From Candidatus Omnitrophota bacterium (lineage in GTDB: Bacteria > Omnitrophota > Omnitrophia > Omnitrophales > JACQLI01): a stretch of DNA of 23,866 nt. Positions 1 through 6,143 of the stretch are shown here, piece after piece. The notes under the pieces were generated by a model. It was not told where the DNA came from, made no database searches, and saw only the letters and a program-made list of their open reading frames with translations. The position numbers and the translations under genes were made by a program. Each line of letters opens with the position of its first letter. The stretch's first letter is position 1. Location of the stretch: positions 1-23,866 of the forward strand of contig JACQLI010000032.1 in the NCBI GenBank assembly GCA_016204125.1. Direction: 5' to 3'.

Positions 1-1019
1 ACTTGATACCAGATAGGAGGTTTCTCCTGCGGAAGTGCCTTGCGGATTTTATCGAAGTCACGAGGTTTAATCAGGAAACTCCCTTCCTCTCCAAATAAGA
101 CGCCAATGACCCATTCGCTGGGTGATCGCTTGGTGAGTTCGGCGGAAACATCTTCTTCGGGGTACGGAAGAAAATCAAAGTAAGGACGCAACCTTTCTAT
201 GAATTCTTTTTTCGTCATCTTGCCAAATGAACGAATGATTCGATGAGTGGGAAGAACCAAGAGGCCTGGGTCATCAAATTCCACAAGCGCCATGAGGACA
301 AAATCAAAAGGGGCTTTGCGAGGTGTGTTGGGAAACTTTTCGCGCATCTGTCTTCTATACTCCAACGCTGTCTCAAAACGGTGATGTCCGTCTGCAATGA
401 GAATCTTCTCAGAAGCCAAAACCTTTTGGACAAGCGCCTGATCCTTGCCCTCCTCGATCACCCATCCCTTATGAAGCGAGTCCTGATCGTCCTCAGCTTC
501 GAAAAGTTTCGGTTTTTTTTCGTATGAAGCAAAAAGGCTGGGCAGGAGTTTTTTTGAGTCTCGGTAAAGACCAAATACGGGAGAAAGATTGGTGTGGGTT
601 TTCTCAAGAAGAAGAAGTCGATCCTTTCGAGGCGCTGCAAAAGTCGCCTCATGGAGAAGAACTGAATCTGCCTTCTCTAAATTCAAAACTCCGACAAGGG
701 CAAAACGTTTCATCTTCCTTCTGGGATCCAGAGGGTGAGAAAAGGTTTGCTTGTAAAGGTAAAAAGCGGGGTGTGTGTCTTGGGTAAGGATTCCTTTTCT
801 TCCCCATTCGACCCAGCACTTTTCGGCCTGGTCGTGAAAATCGGGCTCTTTGCCAAGAATGAGACGCACCACGTTATAGGGTGACCTGGCGTAAAGGGAT
901 TCTTGGTCTTGACCTGAGATCACATCATAAGGAGGCGCGATCACGTGGCTCAGTTCAACTTGCCTCGTGTTATAACGCCATGCTTTGAAGGGACGAAAGT
1001 CGAGTTGACCCTTATCCAT
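1..1019 (-). CDS. DUF1015 family protein (3' end outside window)
   Basis: Reading leftward from an ATG at 1019-1017, the frame stays open to the window edge (339 codons), so the C-terminus is missing. The product begins MDKGQLDFRPFKAWRYN and carries motifs typical of the DUF1015 (PF06245) family: APPYDVIS near the start, SPYNVVRLILGK, an HEATFAAPRKDRLLLL stretch, NLSPVFGLY, and ADGHHRFETALEYR in the middle. The family is widespread in bacteria and archaea, usually about 400 residues and cytoplasmic; its biochemical role is not established. No Shine-Dalgarno sequence precedes the ATG. The start codon lies inside the promoter of the divergent gene at 1045. Several short open frames on both strands here are shadows of this gene, and I found no frameshift. 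Confidence 0.9.
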   Translation of the reverse strand, partial: MDKGQLDFRPFKAWRYNTRQVELSHVIAPPYDVISGQDQESLYARSPYNVVRLILGKEPDFHDQAEKCWVEWGRKGILTQDTHPAFYLYKQTFSHPLDPRRKMKRFALVGVLNLEKADSVLLHEATFAAPRKDRLLLLEKTHTNLSPVFGLYRDSKKLLPSLFASYEKKPKLFEAEDDQDSLHKGWVIEEGKDQALVQKVLASEKILIADGHHRFETALEYRRQMREKFPNTPRKAPFDFVLMALVEFDDPGLLVLPTHRIIRSFGKMTKKEFIERLRPYFDFLPYPEEDVSAELTKRSPSEWVIGVLFGEEGSFLIKPRDFDKIRKALPQEKPPIWYQ

Positions 1020-1033
1020 GATAATTGTAGAAT
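1005..1033 (+). promoter_or_regulatory. Sigma70-type promoter for the small membrane protein, overlapping the divergent DUF1015 start
   Basis: TTGACC at 1005-1010, a 17-base spacer, and TAGAAT at 1028-1033. Transcription would start near 1040, leaving only about 4-5 bases before the ATG at 1045, so the mRNA would be almost leaderless, which fits the lack of a ribosome binding site. The -35 hexamer lies inside the first codons of DUF1015 on the other strand, and its start codon (1017-1019) lies in the spacer. Assigned by consensus only. Confidence 0.6.
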
Positions 1034-1044
1034 GTGTTTTCATT

Positions 1045-1443
1045 ATGCCACTTTTGACCTCGAGAAGAATCAAACATCTTACACGTTACTTCGCTCTTCT
1101 CGGTCTCCTTTTATTCGCGGCCTACCAATACACTGGATTCGGTTATTACCTCTTGGTTGTCCTTGGACCTTCTTTTTACCTCTCTTACTGGGCCCTCTCC
1201 AATGGAGGAGTGGTGACCAGTTGGATGAGGGATAACCCACTCTTTATCAATTTCTTGCTTCTGCTTCCCTTGACCGTCATTTATTTCGGTCTGATCGGTT
1301 TTCAATTCAAGAGCGTCTTAAATGAAAGAGGGAAGATGCGTATTTTTGTCCTGCTGATTTTGCTGGCGTTTCTTGGCTACATCCATTTTGTGGCCTTCCA
1401 AGAGCTCTCCCTTTATTGGCATGGAAGCGAGAAGCTAGCTTAA
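1045..1443 (+). CDS. Small four-helix integral membrane protein of unknown function
   Basis: A 132-residue protein if read from the ATG at 1045; an in-frame ATG at 1018 would add nine residues but lies upstream of the predicted transcription start. It opens with a basic segment (MPLLTSRRIKHLTRY), followed by four hydrophobic stretches at roughly residues 15-30, 34-52, 69-90 and 99-117. A loop with basic residues (KSVLNERGKMR) separates the third and fourth, and the tail is short and polar. I do not recognise a family. The gene is divergent from DUF1015 and ends 3 bases before the convergent tRNA-binding protein gene, so it is a single-gene transcript. Function is unknown; only the membrane location is well supported. 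Confidence 0.7.
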   Translation: MPLLTSRRIKHLTRYFALLGLLLFAAYQYTGFGYYLLVVLGPSFYLSYWALSNGGVVTSWMRDNPLFINFLLLLPLTVIYFGLIGFQFKSVLNERGKMRIFVLLILLAFLGYIHFVAFQELSLYWHGSEKLA

Positions 1444-1446
1444 GCG

Positions 1447-1767
1447 TTAACTCACTTTAGCCCCTGTTGGAATTTGTCTTTCTGGCACAAGAAGAGTCAA
1501 ATTCCCTTCGTGTGAGGCTGCCAGAATCATCCCTTCTGAAATAACTCCTCGGATCGTGGCTGGCTCGAGATTGGTGACCATAACGACCTTCTTCCCGATA
1601 AGCTCTGATTCCGTATAGTGAGCCCTTATCCCAGCAACAATGGTTCTTTCTTCTTCGCCTATTCGGATTCGTAACACGAGAAGTCTGTCAGCCTGAGGAT
1701 GGGGCGATACGGATATGATTTCGGCGATCCGAAGTTCCATTTTTTTAAAATCTTCGATGGTAATCAT
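1447..1767 (-). CDS. Stand-alone tRNA-binding OB-fold protein (MetRS beta / Trbp111-like)
   Basis: A 106-residue protein matching the tRNA_bind domain (PF01588) found at the C-terminus of methionyl-tRNA synthetase and as free proteins (Trbp111, MetRS beta subunit, CsaA). Visible signatures: ITIEDFKKMELRIAEI at the N-terminus, HPQADRLLVLRI, a TIVAGIRAHY strand-turn, and NLEPATIRGVISEGMILAA, which is characteristic of these domains. It would bind tRNA structurally, alone or with a MetRS lacking this domain; no MetRS is present to decide. The start at 1767 is chosen because GAGGAGG lies six bases upstream; the in-frame ATG at 1782 lies upstream of that site and is unlikely. It is divergent from the inositol phosphate synthase gene. 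Confidence 0.88.
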   Translation of the reverse strand: MITIEDFKKMELRIAEIISVSPHPQADRLLVLRIRIGEEERTIVAGIRAHYTESELIGKKVVMVTNLEPATIRGVISEGMILAASHEGNLTLLVPERQIPTGAKVS

Positions 1768-1773
1768 GGGGTT

Positions 1774-1780
1774 CCTCCTC
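1774..1780 (-). promoter_or_regulatory. Strong Shine-Dalgarno that fixes the tRNA-binding protein start
   Basis: GAGGAGG on the minus strand, six bases before the ATG at 1767-1765. It lies downstream of the alternative ATG at 1782, which supports the shorter product. It is one of the few textbook ribosome binding sites in the window. Confidence 0.75.
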
Positions 1781-1792
1781 AAAGAAGCGTCG

Positions 1793-1820
1793 ATTTTAAC
1801 ACAAAACCTTCAAAAACCAA
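1793..1820 (-). promoter_or_regulatory. Putative promoter for the tRNA-binding protein gene
   Basis: On the minus strand, TTGGTT (1820-1815), a 16-base spacer and TAAAAT (1798-1793), with TGTG just before the -10 box. It gives a leader of about 20 bases ending in the strong ribosome binding site. The -35 match is moderate. Confidence 0.45.
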
Positions 1821-1857
1821 CTAGTTACGTCAAATTTTTCTTTTCCGAAACCCTCAC

Positions 1858-1885
1858 TTGATTTTGCCAAGGGGGATGATATAAT
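1858..1885 (+). promoter_or_regulatory. Sigma70-type promoter for the inositol phosphate synthase gene
   Basis: TTGATT at 1858-1863, a 16-base spacer, and a perfect TATAAT at 1880-1885. Transcription from about 1892 gives a leader near 29 bases. The putative minus-strand promoter at 1793-1820 lies back to back with it in the 153-base gap. Confidence 0.65.
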
Positions 1886-1920
1886 CGGCTCACCTTCAAA
1901 AAGGCCAATCATCACACTTT

Positions 1921-3024
1921 ATGGGAAAAATCCGAATAGCAATCGCTGGCGTAGGAAATTGTGCGGCTTCCTTTATTCAAGGGATTGAGTATTACCGCCA
2001 AAACGGGGAAGCTAAAAAAGATGAGCACATGGGGCTCATGAATTATGACCTCGGCGGTTATTTTCCTGAGGATATCGAAGTCGTCGCAGCTTTTGACATT
2101 GATAAACGCAAAGTCGGCTACCGCTTCGATGAAGCCCTCAAGGCCAAGCCAAATTGCGTCATGGAACTTTGGAATCACATGCCGAAGAGTAAAGTCACTG
2201 TTCAGGTGGGGCCTCTTCTCGACGGCTTCTCTGAACATATGAAGGAGTTCCCTCCTGATCGGACCTTTATTCCCTCTGATCGTAAACCTGTCAATGTAGA
2301 GAAAACTCTCCGTGAAAGTGAAGCTGAAATTCTTCTCAATTACCTTCCCGTTGGTTCTGAAAAAGCAACCCAACATTACGCGGAGGCCTGTCTCAAGACA
2401 GGAGTAAGTTTTATTAACTGCATGCCCGTTTTTATTGTTTCAGACCCTCAATGGGCAAAGCGTTTTGAAGAGAAACGCATCCCCATCGTTGGAGATGATA
2501 TTAAGGCGCAGTTGGGGGCCACCATTGTTCACAGGACTCTGGCTAAGCTTTTCTCCGATCGAGGAGTAAAAATTGACCGCACTTATCAGTTGAACACAGG
2601 GGGAAACACGGATTTCCTCAACATGCTCAATCGTGACCGTCTCAAATCCAAGAAGATTTCCAAGACCATGGCGGTCCAGAGTCAGCTCGATATTCCTCTG
2701 GAAGAGGAAAATATCCATATTGGACCCTCTGATTATGTTCCTTGGCAGAATGACCAGAAGGTTTGTTACTGTAGGATTGAAGGACGGGGGTTTGCAGGCT
2801 TCCCCGTGACCGTGGAACTGAGGCTTTCTGTGGAAGATTCGCCCAATAGCGCGGGTTGTGCGATTGACGCTGTCCGTTGCTGCAGACTGGCTAGAGACAG
2901 AAAGATTGGTGGACCTCTTATTTCGATATCTTCCTACACGATGAAACATCCGCCTAAACAGATTCCTGATTACGAAGCCAAAGAACTCGTCAAAAGATTC
3001 ATTCAAGGTACCTGCCCGAGGTAA
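1921..3024 (+). CDS. ino1: myo-Inositol-1-phosphate synthase
   Basis: Converts glucose 6-phosphate to 1L-myo-inositol 1-phosphate using NAD+, the entry step to inositol compounds. The 367-residue protein has the compact form seen in actinobacteria and archaea rather than the longer eukaryotic enzyme. It starts with a Rossmann dinucleotide site (IAGVGNCAASFIQGIEYY, residues 8-25), has AAFDIDKRKVG at 56-66, GDDIKAQLGAT at 191-201, the family signature NTGGNTDFLNM at 226-236 and DSPNSAG at 306-312. The CDP-alcohol phosphatidyltransferase gene follows after 18 bases on the same strand, implying that the product is used for a phosphoinositide lipid. A good promoter lies at 1858-1885. Long open frames on the opposite strand, up to 188 codons, are codon shadows. 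Confidence 0.93.
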   Translation: MGKIRIAIAGVGNCAASFIQGIEYYRQNGEAKKDEHMGLMNYDLGGYFPEDIEVVAAFDIDKRKVGYRFDEALKAKPNCVMELWNHMPKSKVTVQVGPLLDGFSEHMKEFPPDRTFIPSDRKPVNVEKTLRESEAEILLNYLPVGSEKATQHYAEACLKTGVSFINCMPVFIVSDPQWAKRFEEKRIPIVGDDIKAQLGATIVHRTLAKLFSDRGVKIDRTYQLNTGGNTDFLNMLNRDRLKSKKISKTMAVQSQLDIPLEEENIHIGPSDYVPWQNDQKVCYCRIEGRGFAGFPVTVELRLSVEDSPNSAGCAIDAVRCCRLARDRKIGGPLISISSYTMKHPPKQIPDYEAKELVKRFIQGTCPR

Positions 3025-3042
3025 TCACAACTCCCCTTCCTC

Positions 3043-3642
3043 ATGCTTCGGAAGCACCTCTACCCAAAGGTTGAGCCTCTCCTTAAGCAAGCTGCGACTT
3101 TCTGCTCTGAAAGAAACCTTACTCCGAATCAACTCACTTTAGCAGGACTGGCCGTCAATTTCCTGGCAGGTTGGGCTTATTATGGGGGAATTCTCTTTCT
3201 AGGCGGGCTTCTGACACTTCTCGCTGGGCTGGGCGATTTATTAGACGGCCCGCTCGCTCGTCTTACTGGAAAGGCAAGTCGTTTCGGCGCCTTTCTCGAT
3301 TCAACAGTCGACCGCTACTCTGATTTCTTTCTTTTCGGCGGACTTACACTCCATTTCGCGAGTGAAGAATCATATGGAAAATGTCTAGTTACTCTTGGGA
3401 TCCTTCTGGGGGCTTTTGTGACAAGTTACGCAAAGGCGAGGGGGGAAAATCTTATTCCTTCTTGTACGGTAGGGCTTCTTGAAAGGGCAGAGCGCGTTCT
3501 TCTTCTTGCACTAGGAACCCTCATTCCGCCCCTTCTTCCGTTAATTCTTGGAATTCTTTTGGTGGGAACTCATGCAACTGCTTTACAGCGGATTTTTTAT
3601 GTGAAGCAGGCGCTTAAGTTATCAGAACAGCCCCCGCAATAA
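3043..3642 (+). CDS. CDP-alcohol phosphatidyltransferase, probable phosphatidylinositol (phosphate) synthase
   Basis: A 199-residue membrane enzyme. The full CDP-alcohol phosphotransferase signature is present: D65-x2-D68-G69-x2-A72-R73-x8-G82-x3-D86-x3-D90, with LTPNQLTLAG (residues 26-35) before it and SYAKARGEN after it, as in PgsA and PI-phosphate synthases. Several hydrophobic segments follow. The family joins an alcohol to CDP-diacylglycerol with loss of CMP. Adjacency to inositol-1-phosphate synthase suggests the alcohol is inositol 1-phosphate, giving phosphatidylinositol phosphate; this is inference from context. No nucleotidyltransferase domain is fused, which argues against the bifunctional di-inositol-phosphate enzyme. 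The last 29 bases overlap the convergent arginine decarboxylase gene tail to tail. Confidence 0.85.
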   Translation: MLRKHLYPKVEPLLKQAATFCSERNLTPNQLTLAGLAVNFLAGWAYYGGILFLGGLLTLLAGLGDLLDGPLARLTGKASRFGAFLDSTVDRYSDFFLFGGLTLHFASEESYGKCLVTLGILLGAFVTSYAKARGENLIPSCTVGLLERAERVLLLALGTLIPPLLPLILGILLVGTHATALQRIFYVKQALKLSEQPPQ

Positions 3643-4171
3643 CGGTCGTCCATCTCTCATGTTTATCACCCCGCGCGCTCTGAGTGATGGCGGTTGTCTT
3701 GACAATTTCATCTGAGATTTTCCAAATCTCTTTTTTCTTATCATAGCTTGAATCAGGATCAAACTTGACACCCAAAATGGTGGCAAGCATCGACGCAGCC
3801 AAGTCTTCTGCGTAATCGCTCATCCGCTTTTCATTCCATCCATAGGAATGATGTTCTGAGAGGTATCCGTATTGTTCGGGGCGCTTAGGGATAGCGATGC
3901 CAACCGAGGCCCCTATGAGACGGTTCGGCTCATTGGTTGAGTTTTCACTCATGACTACATGAAGGATTTGGCCAGGGGTGAGATATTTGAGTCCCGCTTC
4001 CTTTGAAATCATTTTGCAGTAAGGAGGATAAATGCTCGAGACGCGGACAATGTTGAAGGGTGCGATCCCAGCATCCCTGAGCGCCAGCTCAAAGCTGGAA
4101 AGTTTTTCTTTGTGAACTCCAGCGCCTTTGGTGATAAAAATCCTTTTAGGTAGAAACACGCTTCCCCCCAT
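3614..4171 (-). CDS. pdaD: Pyruvoyl-dependent arginine decarboxylase
   Basis: Decarboxylates arginine to agmatine, a route to putrescine and spermidine. The 185-residue proenzyme has the motif RVSSIYPP, in which cleavage between S45 and S46 would create the pyruvoyl group at the head of the alpha chain. FITKGAGVHKEKLSSFE near the N-terminus and EQYGYLSEHHSYG around residues 99-111 are also typical; E106 probably corresponds to the catalytic Glu. Length matches the bacterial and archaeal family. It lies 3 bases after mutM and is the last gene of the long minus-strand run. Its 3' end overlaps the convergent phosphatidyltransferase gene by 29 bases, and I see no intrinsic terminator there. Confidence 0.92.
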   Translation of the reverse strand: MGGSVFLPKRIFITKGAGVHKEKLSSFELALRDAGIAPFNIVRVSSIYPPYCKMISKEAGLKYLTPGQILHVVMSENSTNEPNRLIGASVGIAIPKRPEQYGYLSEHHSYGWNEKRMSDYAEDLAASMLATILGVKFDPDSSYDKKKEIWKISDEIVKTTAITQSARGDKHERWTTVIAGAVLIT

Positions 4172-4174
4172 TGT

Positions 4175-4993
4175 TCAACGTTGACATTGAGAACAGAAGA
4201 AACTACTGCGGCCAGCGAGTTTGATCCTCCGAATCTCGCTGCCGCAGTGAGAACATCTCTCCCCTACTCGGCCATAAACTTGGTGAAACTCTTGAAATCT
4301 TCCCTTTTCACCATCCAGGTGAAGATAATCATCTATGGAAGAACCGCCTAATTGAGTCGCTTCTTCCAAAACCTCACTGATGGCGTCATAAAGGCGGAGT
4401 AGTCGTCTCTTAGGAACCCGCTCGGCCCTTCTCAAAGGATGAATTCCAGCCCGATAGAGCGACTCATCAGCATAGATATTGCCAACACCTGCTACTACTC
4501 TTTGATCGAGCAGGAGACTCTTGATACGCGCCCGCCTCCTCTTGAGAAGCGAGACAAAGTCTTCTTTGTTCCACTCTTGAGGCTCAGGACCAAGCCGCCT
4601 AACTCCTTCTGGAAACCTTTCCTTATCTTGCGAAGTAAAAGCAATGCGGCCGAAACGGCGGGGATCCCGAAAACGGAGACATTTTCCCGAATCCTCAAAG
4701 GCGAGCACAAAATGGGTGTGCGGTCTTAAAGCTGAGGCGGAATCTTCCAAAAGAAGCTGCCCCGTCATCCCAAGATGGATCCATAGGATAAGGTTTCCTG
4801 AAAGATCGATTCGGATAAATTTACCTCGCCTTCCAATCTGAAGAATCCTCTGTCCAAGAATCCCCTTTTCCAATTCTTTGCGGGGTGTTGCTAAAATCGA
4901 TGAGTGGTAAATCTTTACCCCCGAAACCGAGCGGCCCACGACTTCGTTTTTTAAATCAAGAACTATGTTTTCGACTTCGGGAAGCTCAGGCAT
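4175..4993 (-). CDS. mutM: Formamidopyrimidine-DNA glycosylase / AP lyase
   Basis: Base-excision repair enzyme removing 8-oxoguanine and formamidopyrimidines. All hallmarks are visible: N-terminal MPELPEVE, with the proline nucleophile P2 and E3 after Met removal; the lysine-containing RRGKFIRIDL strand; RDPRRFGRI; VAGVGNIYADESLYRAGIHP (helix-two-turn-helix); and a C-terminal zinc finger with two CxxC pairs (CSHCG and CSQCQ). Length, 272 residues, is normal. The start overlaps the end of the DUF2203 gene by 8 bases, indicating translational coupling. Confidence 0.96.
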   Translation of the reverse strand: MPELPEVENIVLDLKNEVVGRSVSGVKIYHSSILATPRKELEKGILGQRILQIGRRGKFIRIDLSGNLILWIHLGMTGQLLLEDSASALRPHTHFVLAFEDSGKCLRFRDPRRFGRIAFTSQDKERFPEGVRRLGPEPQEWNKEDFVSLLKRRRARIKSLLLDQRVVAGVGNIYADESLYRAGIHPLRRAERVPKRRLLRLYDAISEVLEEATQLGGSSIDDYLHLDGEKGRFQEFHQVYGRVGERCSHCGSEIRRIKLAGRSSFFCSQCQR

Positions 4994-5396
4994 TGGTAGA
5001 TTGAGAGCTTAGGTCAAGCGGCTGTCTTTCCAAATATCCTCCACGCAGCGTGTGGTAGAACTGAATCTGTTTCTCCCCGCGTCGCCAACAATAATAAATC
5101 CAATCTTCCCCTTTTCTTGCAAGGAAGTCGACCAGGCCTTTTTCGGGGTGCCTCAGAAGACAACCGAGTTCGCAAATCTTCTGGATCTGCTCTTCAAGTT
5201 TAAGAAGGGTTTCCTCAAGCTGCCTGATCCTAATGTCGGAGGGTTCTGAATCTTCCAGAAGTTCTTCAAAGAAAAGTTCATCCTGGAGTTTACGAAAATC
5301 TTCGTGCTTGGTTTCGAGTTCTGCTAGGAGCGACTCAAGATGTGGAATCAAGGAGTTGATTTCTTCCTGATTAAAAACCTTGAGCTCGGATGTCAT
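4986..5396 (-). CDS. DUF2203 family protein
   Basis: A 136-residue cytoplasmic protein. The N-terminal two thirds are charged and helical with heptad-like leucines (about residues 12-75), suggesting a coiled coil. The C-terminal part has the family pattern GLVDF, then YYCWRRGEKQIQFYHTL, then ERQPL. DUF2203 (PF09969) proteins are small and of unknown function. The gene starts 4 bases after the amidohydrolase gene and overlaps mutM by 8 bases. The context does not specify a role. Confidence 0.8.
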   Translation of the reverse strand: MTSELKVFNQEEINSLIPHLESLLAELETKHEDFRKLQDELFFEELLEDSEPSDIRIRQLEETLLKLEEQIQKICELGCLLRHPEKGLVDFLARKGEDWIYYCWRRGEKQIQFYHTLRGGYLERQPLDLSSQSTNA

Positions 5397-5400
5397 TTTC

Positions 5401-6132
5401 TCACCCTCCCAAAATTTTTTTTGGATTTTCGGAATAGACTTTTCTTTGTTCGGATGGACTTAAAAGAAGATCCAATTTCGTGCGTTCAACTGCGGGATGC
5501 GAATAAGGAAGATCAGAGCCGAATACAAGCCTTGAAGTACCAAGTTTTTTCAGAATAACACTTGTTCTCCAATAAGAAAGAGTCGAGGTTTCAAGCCAAA
5601 CATTCTGATTTCTTTTAGCCACTGCGATCGCTTCTTGAAAAGCATCCTTTGCTCCATGAGCCAAAACAAAAGAGGTTCTCGAATGACTCTTAAAAATTCT
5701 TTCCCAGGAAAGGGGGTTGCAATTTTTCTCGTGGGACGTGTGAAGAATGATCGGAAGGCCTTCGGCTTCTATTTCTGAAATCAAATCTCGAGCTTGCTGG
5801 GGCGAAAAATTCTCAGAACGAGGGTGAAGTTTGATTCCGCGAACTCCCGCCTTTGACAAGCGCCTGAGCTCAGCGAAGGCCTTATCACCCGCTCGAGGAT
5901 TCAGACGTCCAAATGGAATCAAACTCGAATCTCCAGAAACCGCCTTCAGCACTCGATTATTTACCTTCTCGTAACTTGGTCCTGTATCCACTTCGTCGAT
6001 CGCGAAGATAACGGCATGGCTGATTTCATACTTCTTCATCGCCTTCCGTATGTCAGAAAGGGTCAACTCTCCGCCGTCTCGGGATTTTCCCAAGTGGAGG
6101 TGCATATCGACGCATTCTTTCAAGGAACGCAT
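5401..6132 (-). CDS. Amidohydrolase-2-type metal-dependent hydrolase
   Basis: A 243-residue TIM-barrel hydrolase of the amidohydrolase superfamily, closest by motif to PF04909. The metal-binding HxH is at H11 and H13 (VDMHLHLG); GVRGIKLHPR and a LHTSH segment follow; then LAHGAK and a late GSDLPYSHP supply the remaining ligands. The end YSENPKKILG is typical of Amidohydro_2 proteins, where NAxRLFG-like endings recur. No signal peptide. Members hydrolyse or decarboxylate varied small molecules, so the substrate cannot be named. It begins 11 bases after the ATP-grasp gene, the widest gap in the sixteen-gene run. Confidence 0.85.
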   Translation of the reverse strand: MRSLKECVDMHLHLGKSRDGGELTLSDIRKAMKKYEISHAVIFAIDEVDTGPSYEKVNNRVLKAVSGDSSLIPFGRLNPRAGDKAFAELRRLSKAGVRGIKLHPRSENFSPQQARDLISEIEAEGLPIILHTSHEKNCNPLSWERIFKSHSRTSFVLAHGAKDAFQEAIAVAKRNQNVWLETSTLSYWRTSVILKKLGTSRLVFGSDLPYSHPAVERTKLDLLLSPSEQRKVYSENPKKILGG

Positions 6133-6143
6133 GCTCGAAAGCT

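Noticed and set aside
215..787. Several short open frames on both strands suggesting a broken gene near the left edge
   Set aside because: They are shadows: the DUF1015 frame is continuous from 1019 to the window edge and shows no frameshift.
1428..1460. Palindromic AGCTAGCT and GCTTAAGC near the convergent ends at 1443/1447 as a bidirectional terminator
   Set aside because: Stems are very short and lack GC-rich pairing and a T-run; not convincing.
1912..2376. 154-codon minus-strand open frame crossing the synthase start
   Set aside because: Overlaps the promoter-proximal part of the clearly coding plus-strand gene; no family features.
2440..3006. 188-codon open frame antisense to inositol phosphate synthase
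   Set aside because: Fully inside a convincing gene; the translation has no recognisable motif and no ribosome site.
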